Source: Acidobacteria subdivision 2 bacterium RH1 MAG20 (lineage in GTDB: Bacteria; Acidobacteriota; Terriglobia; Terriglobales; Acidobacteriaceae). From it: 64,000 nucleotides of DNA. A program made the translations under genes and the position numbers. The stretch is taken from positions 62,001 through 126,000 of the forward strand of contig NFUO01000280.1 of NCBI GenBank assembly GCA_002197545.1, in the 5' to 3' direction. A model generated the notes under the pieces. It saw only the letters and a program-made list of their open reading frames with translations. It did no database searches and was not told the DNA's origin. Below, piece after piece: positions 51,628 through 62,026 of the stretch. How positions within the stretch are numbered: the stretch's first letter is position 1; every line of letters begins with the position of its first letter.

Positions 51628-52413
51628 ATGCAGGCAACGCAGAGCTGGACAGCCTCAGAGTTAGTTGGACGGTCGATAGAGTTTGCCGCGCTTCGCCGGG
51701 TTGATGAGGGGATGGCTCACAAGCTGCATGTTGCGGCTGGGGGAGTTGCGGAAGGCGCGGGGTTGGCGCATGATGCGAGGAATTTATTGGGGGCGCTGAG
51801 TCTTTACTCAGAACTGCTGGCACGGCCGGGAGTTCTGCATGAGGAACATCGGGAGTTTGCGGAAGAGTTGCGGCTGCTGAGCGATCGAAGCTGGGCGATG
51901 ATCGATCGGTTGGTGAACCATGCCCGAACCGAGACAAAGGTGGCGGTGCCGGAGGAGAGAACGGTTCTGCCCGAGGTGGTCGAGCGGTGCCGGGGACTGT
52001 TGAGCCGGGTTGCGGGGCGGGCAGTGGAGGTTTCCTTTGGGGCTGGCGCCTATGAGCTGGTGAGTGTCCGCGCGGAAGCGGTGGAACGGATTTTGACCAA
52101 CCTGGTGAAGAATGCCGCTGAGGCATTGGTTGGGGAGGGAAGCATTGCGGTGAGGGTGGAAGGCGTCGTGGAAGACGCTCGGCGGCGAGTCGTGATGACA
52201 GTGCGGGACACCGGTTGCGGTATGAGCAGCGCGGAGGTTCGCAGGTTAATGCAGGCGGGCGAAATCTCTCCGTCTGGCGGACGCGGGCTTGGCTTTCGTG
52301 TCGTGCGGGAGCTTGTGGCAATGTCCGGCGGGTGCTTGAATATCGAGAGCCAGCCGGGAATAGGGACGAGTATTTCGGCAGAGTGGTATACGGTTGCGGG
52401 GTGGGAGTGTTGA
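51628..52413 (+). CDS. Cytosolic sensor histidine kinase
   Basis: 261-aa soluble kinase with no TM segment and no recognisable sensor domain before the catalytic part. GTGGAG precedes the ATG. H-box 'GAGLAHDARNLLGALSLYSELL' (phospho-His), then N-box 'ILTNLVKNAAEALVGEG', G1 'VRDTGCGMSS', G2 'GGRGLGFRVVRELVAMSGG' and 'SQPGIGTSISAEW'. The layout fits NtrB-like kinases lacking the PAS domain, so the signal is probably given by a partner or by the ~45-residue N-terminal stretch. Followed 48 bp later by an NtrC-type regulator: a matched pair. Confidence 0.9.
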   Translation: MQATQSWTASELVGRSIEFAALRRVDEGMAHKLHVAAGGVAEGAGLAHDARNLLGALSLYSELLARPGVLHEEHREFAEELRLLSDRSWAMIDRLVNHARTETKVAVPEERTVLPEVVERCRGLLSRVAGRAVEVSFGAGAYELVSVRAEAVERILTNLVKNAAEALVGEGSIAVRVEGVVEDARRRVVMTVRDTGCGMSSAEVRRLMQAGEISPSGGRGLGFRVVRELVAMSGGCLNIESQPGIGTSISAEWYTVAGWEC

Positions 52414-52461
52414 CTGGATTTGCGATAGGCCTTGAAGCAAAGAATCTGAGACTCGGGAGGA

Positions 52462-53982
52462 ATGATGGCGGGAATAGTAGGTTGGGATGAGGATGCGCCG
52501 TTGGAGGTGCTTGTCGGCTTGACACCTTTTGGTGGAGGTTCGGCTATCGCAGACGAGCAGAAGGAACGTGCAGCCGGACACATGGAGTTGCTGCATGTCA
52601 TGGTAGTGGATGATGACGAGGGGGTGCGAAGGTCCTGTTGTCAGATTGCCGAGCGGCTGGGTTGCGCTGTGGTTGGTGCGGGGAACGCGACGGCGGCGCA
52701 GGCGATCTTGAAGGACCATCCGATTGACCTGATCCTGCTGGACCTGAAGCTGCCCGGCGGCGGTGGCATGGCGCTGCTGGAGCAGGTAAAGATGCTTCAT
52801 CCGGAGACGGCGGTCGTGGTGATGACGGCGTTTGCGACGGTGTCGTCGGCGGTGGAGGCGATGCGGATTGGCGCGAGCGACTATCTGACGAAGCCGTTTG
52901 CCCTGGAAGAGTTGACGCGGGTGCTGGAACGGGCAGGACAGCGGCACCACATGGATGTGCAGAGTCGGCAACTGCGGGAGAGGCTGCGGACGCAGCAGGG
53001 AATGGGCGGCCTGGTGGGGAAGTCGCCGGAGATGGAGAAGCTGTACAGAATACTGTCGAAAGTAGCTTTTTCGACGCATCCGGTGCTGATACTCGGCGAG
53101 AGCGGAACAGGCAAGGAACTGGTGGCGCGGTCGATTCACTTCAATGGAACGAACGCGGCGAAGCCGTTTATTCCGGTGGATTGCGGGTCGCTGGTGCCGA
53201 CTTTGATTGAAAGTGAGCTGTTTGGGCATGTAAAGGGAGCGTTTACCGGGGCCGACCGGGCCAAGGAAGGTCTGCTGGCGACGGCGGAGGGAGGAACGGT
53301 TTTTCTGGATGAGATTGGGGAGCTTCCTCTCGATCTTCAGTCGAAACTGCTGCGGGCGTTACAGGAAAAGGAGGTCCGTCCGGTGGGGGCGACACAGGCA
53401 CGGCCAATCTCGGCGCGAGTGCTGGCGGCGACGAACCGTGATCTGGCGACGATGGTGGAGCAGGGACGGTTTCGCAAGGACCTCTACTTCCGGTTGAATG
53501 TGGTGAACCTGCGGATTCCGCCGCTGCGGGACAGGCGCGACGATATCGCTCCGCTGGCGATGTATTTTCTGGAGCGGATGCAACAGCAGACAGGAGTGGC
53601 GCGCACCTTCTCCGATGAGATGCTGCGGACCATGATGGAATATGACTGGCCAGGCAATGTGCGCGAACTGGAGAATGCGATTGAGCGGGCTTGCGCGTTG
53701 TCGTCGGGGCCGGTGTTGCATATGGGAGATTTGCCGACTCAGTTGCAGGACTTCAGGATGCAGCGCGGTGGAATCGGACAGACTTCGGAGGAGGAAGCAC
53801 GGGCATCCGCCGCGGGGACGGAGAAAGCCGGGATTGTTCCAATCGCCGTGATGGAGAAGCAGGCGATTCTGGGGACGCTTAAGCAGTTGAACGGGGACAA
53901 GCTGATGGCGGCACGGCTGCTGGGCATTGGCAAGACAACGCTCTATCGGAAGCTGAAGGAGTATGGGATCTCGGAGGATTGA
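52462..53982 (+). CDS. NtrC-family sigma-54-dependent response regulator
   Basis: 506-aa enhancer-binding protein. A GGAGGA precedes the tandem ATGs at 52462 and 52465. About 40 N-terminal residues of unknown role, then receiver domain ('[15 protein letters not shown]', phospho-Asp in '[13 protein letters not shown]', '[12 protein letters not shown]', 'YLTKPFAL'), AAA+ domain with Walker A '[18 protein letters not shown]', '[18 protein letters not shown]' (the GAFTGA loop that contacts sigma-54), Walker B '[14 protein letters not shown]' and sensor '[23 protein letters not shown]', then a Fis-type HTH ('[25 protein letters not shown]'). Complete for activation. Targets are probably preceded by TTCC-N6-GGAA sites, as upstream of this operon. 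Confidence 0.95.
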   Translation: MMAGIVGWDEDAPLEVLVGLTPFGGGSAIADEQKERAAGHMELLHVMVVDDDEGVRRSCCQIAERLGCAVVGAGNATAAQAILKDHPIDLILLDLKLPGGGGMALLEQVKMLHPETAVVVMTAFATVSSAVEAMRIGASDYLTKPFALEELTRVLERAGQRHHMDVQSRQLRERLRTQQGMGGLVGKSPEMEKLYRILSKVAFSTHPVLILGESGTGKELVARSIHFNGTNAAKPFIPVDCGSLVPTLIESELFGHVKGAFTGADRAKEGLLATAEGGTVFLDEIGELPLDLQSKLLRALQEKEVRPVGATQARPISARVLAATNRDLATMVEQGRFRKDLYFRLNVVNLRIPPLRDRRDDIAPLAMYFLERMQQQTGVARTFSDEMLRTMMEYDWPGNVRELENAIERACALSSGPVLHMGDLPTQLQDFRMQRGGIGQTSEEEARASAAGTEKAGIVPIAVMEKQAILGTLKQLNGDKLMAARLLGIGKTTLYRKLKEYGISED

Positions 53983-54003
53983 GGATCGAATCTCCAGCAA
54001 CCT

Positions 54004-54933
54004 CTAACTGACTAGAGGTTGCTGAGCGGGTGGAGCGGTGGGATCTGCCTTCTGCTGCATGATGAGCATGTTGGAGGAGACGCCGAGTGGGATGCCCTCT
54101 TTCTCGAAGGCGAGGATGATGCGGCGGCGGAGTTCGCGGAGGACGGGGTCCTTCTGATTGGCGCGAACGCGGAGGTTGACGGGGTAGATGACTTCGCGGC
54201 CGTTGATCTTGTCGACGCCGAGGATGTCGGGGTCGGTGATGACGACTTGTTTGAAGGCGGAGTCGTTGCGGACTTCGGTCGCGACTTTGCGGAGGACAGC
54301 CATGACTCTGTCGGGGTTGGCGCTGGCGTCCACGCTGACGGGCAGGGAGGCGACGGAGAAATCGCGGGAGAGGTTGGAGACGGTGGCGATCTGGCTGTTA
54401 GGGATGGTGTAGAGGGTGCCGTCGCCATCACGCAGGGTGGTCACGCGAAGGCTGAGATCTTCGACGGTCCCCTGGAGACCCGCGATCTTTACGACTTCGC
54501 CCACGTTGTATTGGTCTTCGACGAGGATGAAGATGCCATTGATCATGTCCTTGAAGATGGACTGTGCGCCGAGGCCGATGCCCACTCCGAGGACGGCGGC
54601 TGAGCCGAGCACAGGCATGGGATTGACGCCGAACGTGTACAGAATATACAGAAGGGCAAGGAAGCCGATGATGCTGTACGAGGTGGCACGCACAATAGAG
54701 GCCATGGTGCGAAGTTGGGCCGCTCGCTGTGAAGGGCCGACCTGCCTGTCGGCCCTTTTGCGCATTCGGTTGACGAAGAGCTTAACGATGCGCTGAGCGA
54801 TGAATGCTATCAGGAGGATGGCGACGAGGCGTGGGAGGGTTTTGCCGACGAACTCGACGATATAGTTGTGCCAATCGTGGGCGAGTATCTTGGAGAGGCG
54901 TTCGTCTTGCAGGGGCAATGCCTGGAGGAGCAT
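54004..54933 (-). CDS. Small-conductance mechanosensitive channel (MscS family)
   Basis: Inner-membrane channel that opens under tension and releases solutes in hypo-osmotic shock. The ATG at 54933 ('MLLQALPLQDERL') gives about 309 aa; the frame to 55122 overlaps the opposite-strand small gene and is unlikely. Three TM segments: 'TLPRLVAILLIAFIAQRIV', 'YSIIGFLALLYILYTFGV', and the pore helix TM3 'VLGSAAVLGVGIGLGAQSIFKDMINGIFIL' region with the Gly/Ala packing pattern. 'GTVEDLSLRVTTLRDGDGTLYTIPNSQI' is the MscS beta-domain signature. C-terminal alpha/beta domain is complete. Confidence 0.9.
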   Translation of the reverse strand: MLLQALPLQDERLSKILAHDWHNYIVEFVGKTLPRLVAILLIAFIAQRIVKLFVNRMRKRADRQVGPSQRAAQLRTMASIVRATSYSIIGFLALLYILYTFGVNPMPVLGSAAVLGVGIGLGAQSIFKDMINGIFILVEDQYNVGEVVKIAGLQGTVEDLSLRVTTLRDGDGTLYTIPNSQIATVSNLSRDFSVASLPVSVDASANPDRVMAVLRKVATEVRNDSAFKQVVITDPDILGVDKINGREVIYPVNLRVRANQKDPVLRELRRRIILAFEKEGIPLGVSSNMLIMQQKADPTAPPAQQPLVS

Positions 54934-55057
54934 GATTGTGGCGTCTCGCTTTCGTGAATGCTTGCTATAGATATAGAGCAAAATTGCTAGATTTCTATAG
55001 AATGCTTGAGCTTTTTGTAGGATGCAATTGGTGGGAAATGCGAGACAGGGGTGCGGT

Positions 55058-55426
55058 ATGAGAATACTTTGCGTCGCAGTGGTTGGAGTGTTGTTGATGG
55101 GAGTTTCGGGAACCCCGGGCAAGGGACAGATGCCTCAATCGTCTCCGGTGCAGCCGCCACCGCCCGGCAGTCCGCCCGTGGCGATGCCTTCGCTGGGGAA
55201 TCCGGAGCCTTTGTCGCCGCAGATCCAGGAACAGCAGGCCCGGTCGCGTAATAGTGAGCGGCAGAAGCGGCTGGTCGCGGATACGGACAAGCTGCTGGCT
55301 TTGGCTACGGAGTTGAAGCAGGATGTGTCTAAGACGAATAAGGATGTTCTCTCAGTGGATGTAATCAAGAAGGCAGATGAGATTGAGAAGCTGGCGCACA
55401 GCGTGAAGGAACGGATGAAGGGGTAG
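55058..55426 (+). CDS. Small secreted protein of unknown function
   Basis: 122 aa from the ATG at 55058 (GGGGTG upstream). Signal peptide 'RILCVAVVGVLLMGVSGTPG', then a Pro/Ser-rich stretch ('SSPVQPPPPGSPPVAMPSL') and a helical C-terminal half ('KRLVADTDKLLALATELKQD', 'VIKKADEIEKLAHSVKERMK'). Probably periplasmic or surface-attached. I do not recognise a named family, though proteins of this build occur in Acidobacteria. The start region overlaps the extended MscS frame, and the gene is divergent from mscS. Confidence 0.7.
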   Translation: MRILCVAVVGVLLMGVSGTPGKGQMPQSSPVQPPPPGSPPVAMPSLGNPEPLSPQIQEQQARSRNSERQKRLVADTDKLLALATELKQDVSKTNKDVLSVDVIKKADEIEKLAHSVKERMKG

Positions 55427-55428
55427 GT

Positions 55429-57087
55429 CTAGTGGGTGGCCAGGGCTGTTGCGGCGTTGATCTGGGGCACGGGCAATGAAGGGGAGGATACGGCCGACGC
55501 GCGGAGGGTGGCGATGATGGTGTCTGGGGTCCAGTCGGGATGGGCTGCGCGTAGAAGTGCAACGGCTCCGGCAGCCAGGGGTGCAGAGGCGCTGGTTCCT
55601 ATGGCCTGGACATAGGGGGTGTGACCGAAGTTGAAACAGCCGAAGCTGTGTCCGCTGTCGGAAGGTGGGCCGTCCAGGGTGGATGGTTTGCCGGAGCTGC
55701 AGGCCCCTCGTATCCATCCGCTCACGGCGAGGTCGCCCTCTTCAGGATAGCTGCCTCCGGGGGCGGCCAGGGCGTTGAGGGGCGCTCCATAGTTGCTGTA
55801 ATAAGCGAGTGAGACGGGGCCGGGAGCGCAAGTGGCTCCGGCACTCGTGTTCTGTGTGCAGGCAGGGTTGGTGGAGGCGACGATGGCGAGAACTCCGCGG
55901 GATTGTGCAGGGAGTTCTATGTAACGGGGATCGGAGAGGTTGAGGCCATCGTTGCCGGATGAGGCGACGATGACGATGCCGGCCTGGGTAGCAGCGTAGG
56001 TGATCTGGTCGAAGGCGGCTTTCAAGCCTGCCCCTTCTCCGGTGGTGAGGTCGATTGTGGCTCCGACAGAGAGAGAGATGACATCGGCATGATTTGTCAT
56101 GGCGTCTTCGATGCCTTGCATGACCCAACTTAAGAGGCCACTGGCCTGACCGGAGGAGCACTGGTCGGCGATGAAGGCGTTGCCGCCTGCGCTCAAGTCG
56201 GGCATTCTCTGGAGGACTTTAATGTTGAGCAGGGTGGCGGCGGGGGCTACGCCGATGACCTCTCCGGTGCCGGGGCCGATGGCTCCGGCGGCGAGCGAAG
56301 CAGCCCAGGTGCCATGCCCGTCCTGGTCTTGCGGGGTACCGTCGTCGCATGGGCTGGGGTAGTCGGATTGGTTGATTTCACTGAGATTCAGGGAGAGATT
56401 GGGAGCGATGTCGGGATGGGTTTCATCGACGCCGCTGTCGATGATGGCGATGCGCACGCCGCGCCCCATGGTGATGTCCCAGGGGCCGTGAGCGGGGCCG
56501 CCGGAGACGTTGTTGCCGTAGCCGCCGACCTGCCGGACGGCCCAGCCCTGAGGCGAGGTGGTGTAGTAAGTGTCGTATGACTGTGGCTGAGTGGTGGAAC
56601 CAATGATGACGCTGAAGGTTGCCGGAAGGACAGGTTTGAGGGTGAGGCGGTCGGCGGTGACGATACGGTCATGGAGGACATAATCGACGTTGGGCTGGGC
56701 GGCGAGACGGCGCATAGTTTCGGCGTTGCTTTGGCTGGCGGCAGTGTTACCGATCTGGGAATGGAGTTGGCTGGAGGAGGGGAGGGACTGGACCACGGCG
56801 ATGCCGAAGCGTTCGTTACGCTGGATGAGGCGGGCTCCGGCAGCATGAACGCGGGCTTCTGCGTCTCCTGGGATGGTGGCGTTGTGGTAGACGACGATGT
56901 AGCGGTTGGGAGCGATGGGCGCGGTTTTGATTTGTGCGTGAAGGTGAGGCGCGAGCGTGAGCAGCAGGAGAGAAATGTGGATGAAGAAGCGTCGCCGGGC
57001 GCGGCGTGCAGTCAGAGCACAATTTGGGATGAAGATGTGGCTGAGACAGGACACGGATGCACCTCGCTGTTGCGCTGGTGTTTGCAT
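55429..57087 (-). CDS. Secreted subtilisin-like serine protease (S8)
   Basis: 552-aa exported peptidase. N-terminal hydrophobic segment around 35-50 ('FFIHISLLLLTLAPHLHA') preceded by basic residues, then an I9-like propeptide (residues about 55-170, 'RYIVVYHNATIPGDAEARVHAAG'). Catalytic Asp in 'VRIAIIDSGVDETHPDI', His in 'DQDGHGTWAASLAAG', oxyanion Asn in 'IVIVASSGNDGLN', and Ser in 'AIGTSASAPLAAGAVALL', where the usual form is GTSMAAP. Cys pairs ('SPCDDG', 'ADQCSSG', 'NPACTQN', 'GACSSGK', 'FGCFNFG') suggest disulfides. Ends at the C-terminal catalytic helix with no cell-surface anchor, so secreted or periplasmic. Confidence 0.92.
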   Translation of the reverse strand: MQTPAQQRGASVSCLSHIFIPNCALTARRARRRFFIHISLLLLTLAPHLHAQIKTAPIAPNRYIVVYHNATIPGDAEARVHAAGARLIQRNERFGIAVVQSLPSSSQLHSQIGNTAASQSNAETMRRLAAQPNVDYVLHDRIVTADRLTLKPVLPATFSVIIGSTTQPQSYDTYYTTSPQGWAVRQVGGYGNNVSGGPAHGPWDITMGRGVRIAIIDSGVDETHPDIAPNLSLNLSEINQSDYPSPCDDGTPQDQDGHGTWAASLAAGAIGPGTGEVIGVAPAATLLNIKVLQRMPDLSAGGNAFIADQCSSGQASGLLSWVMQGIEDAMTNHADVISLSVGATIDLTTGEGAGLKAAFDQITYAATQAGIVIVASSGNDGLNLSDPRYIELPAQSRGVLAIVASTNPACTQNTSAGATCAPGPVSLAYYSNYGAPLNALAAPGGSYPEEGDLAVSGWIRGACSSGKPSTLDGPPSDSGHSFGCFNFGHTPYVQAIGTSASAPLAAGAVALLRAAHPDWTPDTIIATLRASAVSSPSLPVPQINAATALATH

Positions 57088-57282
57088 CGGCGGGTGCCGG
57101 GTAAGGCACTAGCGTTTGGCGGAGATGTGCTATTACTTTGGTTACCGCATGTGGAAGAGAGCACTGGTAATGCCCGTCACGTGGGGTAGTGGTTTGCGAC
57201 ATTGACCCTCTTCGATTGCACATGCTCTAATGGCCGCCTTTGTGAAGCTAATTGTGGATTCGTGTTCTAAGGAGACCTTTGC

Positions 57283-59592
57283 ATGGATGTAGTAAGCCTT
57301 CTGGGTATGATTGTGCAGGTGCAAGTTCCTATGTCGCCTGTGGATGTGAATGGAGATGGTGGGCAATTTTGCCTTTGGCTGGCGATGGGCGTGGGAGTGC
57401 TGGCGCTGGCGGCAGCTTGGATGCTGGCGCGTCATGTGCTTTGCTGCGAGACAGGAACGACGGAGATGCGGGCGATCTCCGATGCGATTCGTGAGGGGGC
57501 CGAGGCGTTTCTGCGACGGCAGTACAGGACGATTGGCGCGATTGCGGTGGTGCTGGCGATCCTGTTGTTTGCGGGGTACCACATGTCGGCGCGGACGGCC
57601 CCGTTTGCGGCGAAGACGGTGATCAGCTTTCTGGTGGGCGCGGTGTGCTCGGGGCTGGCCGGCTATACGGGGATGTATGTCTCGATCCGGGCGAATATAC
57701 GGACGGCTTCGGCGGCGCGCGGAAGTTTGAATAAAGCGTTGCAGATTGCGTTACGAGGCGGGGCGGTGACCGGGTTGGTGGTCGTGGCGCTTTCGTTGCT
57801 GGGCGTGGGTGCGCTGTTTCTTTTCTTTGGCGGCCTGACGCATCCGCAGACGGTGCCTTATGAGCTGGTTGGGTTTGGGTTTGGAGCTTCGCTGGTGGCG
57901 CTGTTCGCTCAACTGGGCGGTGGAATCTATACGAAGGCCGCTGACGTTGGCGCGGACCTTGTGGGTAAGGTGGAAGCTGGGATTCCAGAGGATGATCCGC
58001 GCAATCCTGCTGTGATCGCGGACCTGGTGGGCGATAACGTCGGAGACTGCGCGGGGCGCGGCGCGGACATCTTTGAATCGACGGCAGCGGAGAATGTCGG
58101 CGCGATGATTCTGGGCGCGGCGCTTTATCCGGTGTTTGGAGTGAAGGGAATTCTGTTTCCGCTGATCGTGCTCGCCATCAATTTGATCGCCAGCATTGCC
58201 GGTGTATTTGTGGTGAAGACGAACGAGACGGAAGACCCGATGCGAGCGTTGAATCGCGGGTTCTATCTCACATCTGCGCTGGCGTTGGGCGGGTTTGCTC
58301 TCGCCGTGTACACGATGCTGAATGGCCCGATGGTGCAGCCGCTGTGGCTGCTGGGCTGCGGCGTCATCGGCTTGATCACGTCGTTTCTCTTTGTGTGGAT
58401 TACGGAATACTACACGGAGTCGCGATACAGACCGGTGCAATCGATTGCCTCAGCTTCGCTGACAGGCCCGGCGACGAACATCATCAGCGGACTGGCCGTG
58501 GGGATGGAGACGCCGGCGCTTCCGGTGATTGCGATTTCGGCGGCGTTGCTGCTGAGCTACTACTTTGGCGTACAGGGACTGGCTGGAGTTGCAGGTATCA
58601 CGGACTATGCGAAGGGCATCTATGGGACGGCGCTTGCCACCATGGGAATGCTGAGCTGCGCAGCCTACATTCTGGCGATGGATACATTTGGGCCGATTAC
58701 GGACAATGCTGGTGGGATCATCGAGATGTCGAACCAGCCGGAGTCGATCCGTGAGCGCACAGACAAGCTGGATTCGGCGGGGAATACGACCAAGGCGCTG
58801 ACGAAGGGGTATGCGATTGGATCTGCTTCGTTAGCGGCATTTTTGTTGTTCTCTGCATATCTGGAGGAGATCAAGGTCATTGTGGCGGACAAGGTTCATC
58901 TTGCGGGTGGATATATGCCGCCGGGGTGGAACTTCACGAATATCAACCTTGCCCAGGTGCCGGTATTTGTGGGGGCGCTGCTGGGAGCGATGCTGACTTA
59001 CCTGTTCAGCTCGATGGCAATCAAGGCAGTGGGGCGCACGGCACAAATGATCGTGAAGGATGTGCGCGACCAGTTCAAGGAGAATCCGGGTATTATGGCG
59101 GGAACTTCTAAGCCGGACTATGGGCGATGTGTCCACATTGTCACAGGTGCGGCGCTGAAGGAGATGGTGATACCGGGACTACTGGTGGTCTGCATGCCTG
59201 TGGCCGTTGGGTTGATCTTCCGGCACTTTAGTGCAAGCTATCAAACGAGTTCGGAGATTTATGCTCCGGGGACGATTCTGCCGGTTCCGGCGATTGGCGG
59301 AATTCCAGTGAATCTGGCTGGGGCTGAGTCCGTTGCCGGGTTGCTGATGGTGGGCACGATTGCGGGCATCCTGCTGGCGATGCTGATGAACAATGGCGGC
59401 GGCGCCTGGGACAATGCCAAGAAGTTTATCGAGACAGGGCAGTACGGCGGGAAGAAGTCCGAAGCGCATAAGGCCGCTGTGGTTGGAGACACGGTCGGCG
59501 ATCCTTTCAAGGACACGGCGGGACCGAGCCTGCATGTGCTCATCAAACTGTTGGCAACGATTACGCTGGTGCTTGCCCCGCTGTTTGTTTGA
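57283..59592 (+). CDS. hppA: Membrane H+-translocating pyrophosphatase, K+-independent type
   Basis: Integral membrane pump of 769 aa with about 16 TM segments that uses PPi hydrolysis to move H+. Signature loop residues: 'GGGIYTKAADVGADLVGKVEAGIPEDDPRNPAVIADLVGDNVGDCAGRGAD' region (55,1 of the Lys/Asp metal-PPi cluster), 'YYTESRYRPVQSIA', 'TDNAGGIIEMSNQPESIRERTDKLDSAGNTTKALTKGYAIGSASL' and 'GGAWDNAKKFIETG'. The Lys in 'GNTTKAL' (K where K+-dependent enzymes have Ala) indicates the K+-independent subtype. SD upstream is AAGGAG. Ends in two hairpins. Confidence 0.95.
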   Translation: MDVVSLLGMIVQVQVPMSPVDVNGDGGQFCLWLAMGVGVLALAAAWMLARHVLCCETGTTEMRAISDAIREGAEAFLRRQYRTIGAIAVVLAILLFAGYHMSARTAPFAAKTVISFLVGAVCSGLAGYTGMYVSIRANIRTASAARGSLNKALQIALRGGAVTGLVVVALSLLGVGALFLFFGGLTHPQTVPYELVGFGFGASLVALFAQLGGGIYTKAADVGADLVGKVEAGIPEDDPRNPAVIADLVGDNVGDCAGRGADIFESTAAENVGAMILGAALYPVFGVKGILFPLIVLAINLIASIAGVFVVKTNETEDPMRALNRGFYLTSALALGGFALAVYTMLNGPMVQPLWLLGCGVIGLITSFLFVWITEYYTESRYRPVQSIASASLTGPATNIISGLAVGMETPALPVIAISAALLLSYYFGVQGLAGVAGITDYAKGIYGTALATMGMLSCAAYILAMDTFGPITDNAGGIIEMSNQPESIRERTDKLDSAGNTTKALTKGYAIGSASLAAFLLFSAYLEEIKVIVADKVHLAGGYMPPGWNFTNINLAQVPVFVGALLGAMLTYLFSSMAIKAVGRTAQMIVKDVRDQFKENPGIMAGTSKPDYGRCVHIVTGAALKEMVIPGLLVVCMPVAVGLIFRHFSASYQTSSEIYAPGTILPVPAIGGIPVNLAGAESVAGLLMVGTIAGILLAMLMNNGGGAWDNAKKFIETGQYGGKKSEAHKAAVVGDTVGDPFKDTAGPSLHVLIKLLATITLVLAPLFV

Positions 59593-59595
59593 GGT

Positions 59596-59648
59596 TGTCA
59601 AGGATAGCTTGACACAAGGGCCGCCTTGATGAGAGGCGGCCTTTGTGC
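59596..59648 (+). terminator. Double hairpin terminator after hppA
   Basis: First hairpin TGTCAAG/CTTGACA (59596-59602 with 59608-59614), then a second 13-bp stem (59614-59626 with 59634-59646, core GGCCGCC/GGCGGCC) ending CCTTTGTG. The stems overlap by one base, so they may be alternative structures, but both sit right after the stop. Confidence 0.75.
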
Positions 59649-59708
59649 GTGGGATGGAATAAAGCTGGTGCCAGACAGTACAATCACTGCTTGGCAGAGG
59701 CAATGACG

Positions 59709-61880
59709 ATGGCTCGGAATATGGTGTCCAATTCGGTTGAGAAGAAGACGGTGGAAGGGGAACTGACGCCAGAGAGGCTGGTGGAGTTCTACCGGCTGAT
59801 GTATCTGTCGCGACGGACAGACGACCGTGAAATTGTGCTGAAGCGGCAGCAGAAGATCTTCTTCCAGGTCTCGTGCGCGGGCCATGAGGCGCTGCTGGTA
59901 GCGGCGGGAATGGCGATGCGTCCTGGGTATGACTGGTTCTTTCCTTACTACCGTGACCGGGCGATATGCCTTGCGCTAGGGAATACGGTGGAAGAGCAGT
60001 TACTGCAGTCGGTGGGTGCGGCGGACGATCCGGCTAGCGGTGGACGACAGATGCCTTCGCACTGGTCGAGCACGAAATTGAATATCGTGACGACTTCTTC
60101 GTCGACCGCTACGCAGTGCCTTCATGCGATTGGGTGTGCGGAGGCGGGGAGGTATTTCTCGCGGCATCCTGAGGCGGCGGCCAGGCACGATGGAGATTAC
60201 CGGGAGTTCAAGGACGTCGAGTTCCATGGGGACGAGGTCGTTTATGTCTCGATCGGCGAGGGCTCGACCAGCCAGGGAGAGTTCTGGGAGTCGTTAAATA
60301 CGGCGAGCAATGGGAAGCTGCCGGTGGTGTTTGTGGTCGAGGACAATGGATACGCGATCTCGACACCGGTGGAGACGAACACTCCCGGCGGAAATATCTC
60401 GCGGCTGGTGGCGAATTTTCCGAATTTTCACTTTGCCGAGATTGATGGCACCGATCCGATTGCCAGCTACAAGGCGATGGTGGAGGCGGTGGCTTATTGC
60501 AGAGCCGGATATGGGCCGGCGTTGGTGCATGGGCATGTGATTCGGCCTTACTCGCATTCGCTGAGCGATGATGAGCGGCTGTACCGTCCTGCGAGTGAGT
60601 TGGAGGCGGATGCTTTGCGCGATCCAATCTCGCAGATGCAGATGTGGCTGCTGCGCGAGGGCATTCTGGATGAGGAGGCCATCAATCGGCTGGAGCGGCA
60701 GGTTGACGAAGAGGTGCAACGCGCTGCAGACAAGGCCCTGATGGCGAAGCTGCCTACTATCGAGTCGATTACGCGGCATGTGTACTCGGAGGATTTGAGT
60801 CCGATGGATGCGCGGTTCGCGACGAAGCCTGTGGCTACGGCGGATGCGACCGAACGGACGATGGCCGATCTGATCAATTGCTGCCTGAAGGACGAGATGC
60901 GGCGCGATGAGCGCATCGTCGTGTTTGGCGAGGATGTTGCCGATGCGAGTCGGGATGAGCCGCTGCGCGCAGGGAAGATCAAGGGCAAGGGCGGAGTCTT
61001 CAAGCTGACTGCTGGATTGCAGACGGAGTTTGGCAGCGATCGGGTGTGGAACTCTCCGCTGGCTGAGGCGAATATCGTTGGCCGGGGAATCGGCATGGCA
61101 GTGCGTGGGCTGAAGCCAGTGGTGGAGATTCAGTTCTTCGACTACATCTGGCCGGCGATGCACCAGATGCGGAATGAACTGGCGTTGATCCGGTGGCGGT
61201 CGAATGGTGAGTTTAGCTGCCCGCTGGTGATGCGGGTTCCGATTGGCGGGGATTTGACCGGTGGGGCGATTTATCACTCGCAGTCGGGCGAGAGCATCTT
61301 TACGCATACGCCGGGAGTGCGGGTAGTGATGCCGTCGAATGCGCTGGACGCATTGGGGTTGCTGCGGACGGCGATACGGTGCGACGACCCGGTGCTGTTT
61401 CTGGAACACAAGCGGCTATACCGCGAGACTTACGGCCGCGCGGTTTATCCAGGGCCGGATTACTGTATTCCGTTTGGTAAAGCTCAGATTGTGCGGCCGG
61501 GTAAAGATCTGACCGTGATTACGTATGGTGCGATGGTGCCGCGGGCTTTGCAGGCTGCACAGAAGCTGCATCGCGAGAAGGGCATCGATGTGGAGTTGAT
61601 CGATCTGCGGAGCCTGGCTCCTTATGACTGGGAGACGATTGCGGAGAGTGTGCGCAAGACGAACCGCGTCATTGTGGCGCATGAGGACATGTTGAGTTGG
61701 GGGTATGGGGCCGAGGTCGCCGCGCGGATTGGGGAGGAGCTGTTCCACGATCTGGATGCTCCGGTGCGGCGGGTGGCTGCAATGGATACGTTTGTGGCTT
61801 ATCAGCCGATTTTGGAGGATGCCATTCTTCCGCAGCCGGAGGATTTGTATCGGGCCATGGACGAGATTGCGGCTTTTTGA
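59709..61880 (+). CDS. Fused alpha/beta E1 of 2-oxo-acid dehydrogenase (2-oxoisovalerate type)
   Basis: ThDP-dependent decarboxylase component of 723 aa that feeds acyl groups to a lipoyl E2. The ATG at 59709 (AGAGG 8 nt upstream) is preferred to 59643. N-terminal half is the E1-alpha domain: '[20 protein letters not shown]', ThDP motif '[20 protein letters not shown]' ending '[10 protein letters not shown]', '[15 protein letters not shown]'. C-terminal half is E1-beta: '[19 protein letters not shown]', '[19 protein letters not shown]', '[20 protein letters not shown]', '[17 protein letters not shown]', '[17 protein letters not shown]'. Fused E1 occurs in some Bacteroidetes/Acidobacteria; branched-chain 2-oxo acids or pyruvate are the likely substrates. 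No E2/E3 is adjacent. Confidence 0.92.
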   Translation: MARNMVSNSVEKKTVEGELTPERLVEFYRLMYLSRRTDDREIVLKRQQKIFFQVSCAGHEALLVAAGMAMRPGYDWFFPYYRDRAICLALGNTVEEQLLQSVGAADDPASGGRQMPSHWSSTKLNIVTTSSSTATQCLHAIGCAEAGRYFSRHPEAAARHDGDYREFKDVEFHGDEVVYVSIGEGSTSQGEFWESLNTASNGKLPVVFVVEDNGYAISTPVETNTPGGNISRLVANFPNFHFAEIDGTDPIASYKAMVEAVAYCRAGYGPALVHGHVIRPYSHSLSDDERLYRPASELEADALRDPISQMQMWLLREGILDEEAINRLERQVDEEVQRAADKALMAKLPTIESITRHVYSEDLSPMDARFATKPVATADATERTMADLINCCLKDEMRRDERIVVFGEDVADASRDEPLRAGKIKGKGGVFKLTAGLQTEFGSDRVWNSPLAEANIVGRGIGMAVRGLKPVVEIQFFDYIWPAMHQMRNELALIRWRSNGEFSCPLVMRVPIGGDLTGGAIYHSQSGESIFTHTPGVRVVMPSNALDALGLLRTAIRCDDPVLFLEHKRLYRETYGRAVYPGPDYCIPFGKAQIVRPGKDLTVITYGAMVPRALQAAQKLHREKGIDVELIDLRSLAPYDWETIAESVRKTNRVIVAHEDMLSWGYGAEVAARIGEELFHDLDAPVRRVAAMDTFVAYQPILEDAILPQPEDLYRAMDEIAAF

Positions 61881-62026
61881 GGGACATTAAAGGTCCGTCG
61901 GACAATAAAAGGTGATGGAATCGGCGGCTGGACGCAACTGATGGACTCGGCGGGGGTTTGATTGGGAAGACGCCCCGATTGCCGCCGTTTTGGCGCGCCT
62001 TTCCAGTGCGGGGTGGAGGAGTGTCT

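Noticed and set aside
60294..61409. 371-codon frame antisense to the fused E1 gene
   Set aside because: His/Arg-rich composition typical of antisense shadow; E1 motifs on the + strand are unambiguous.
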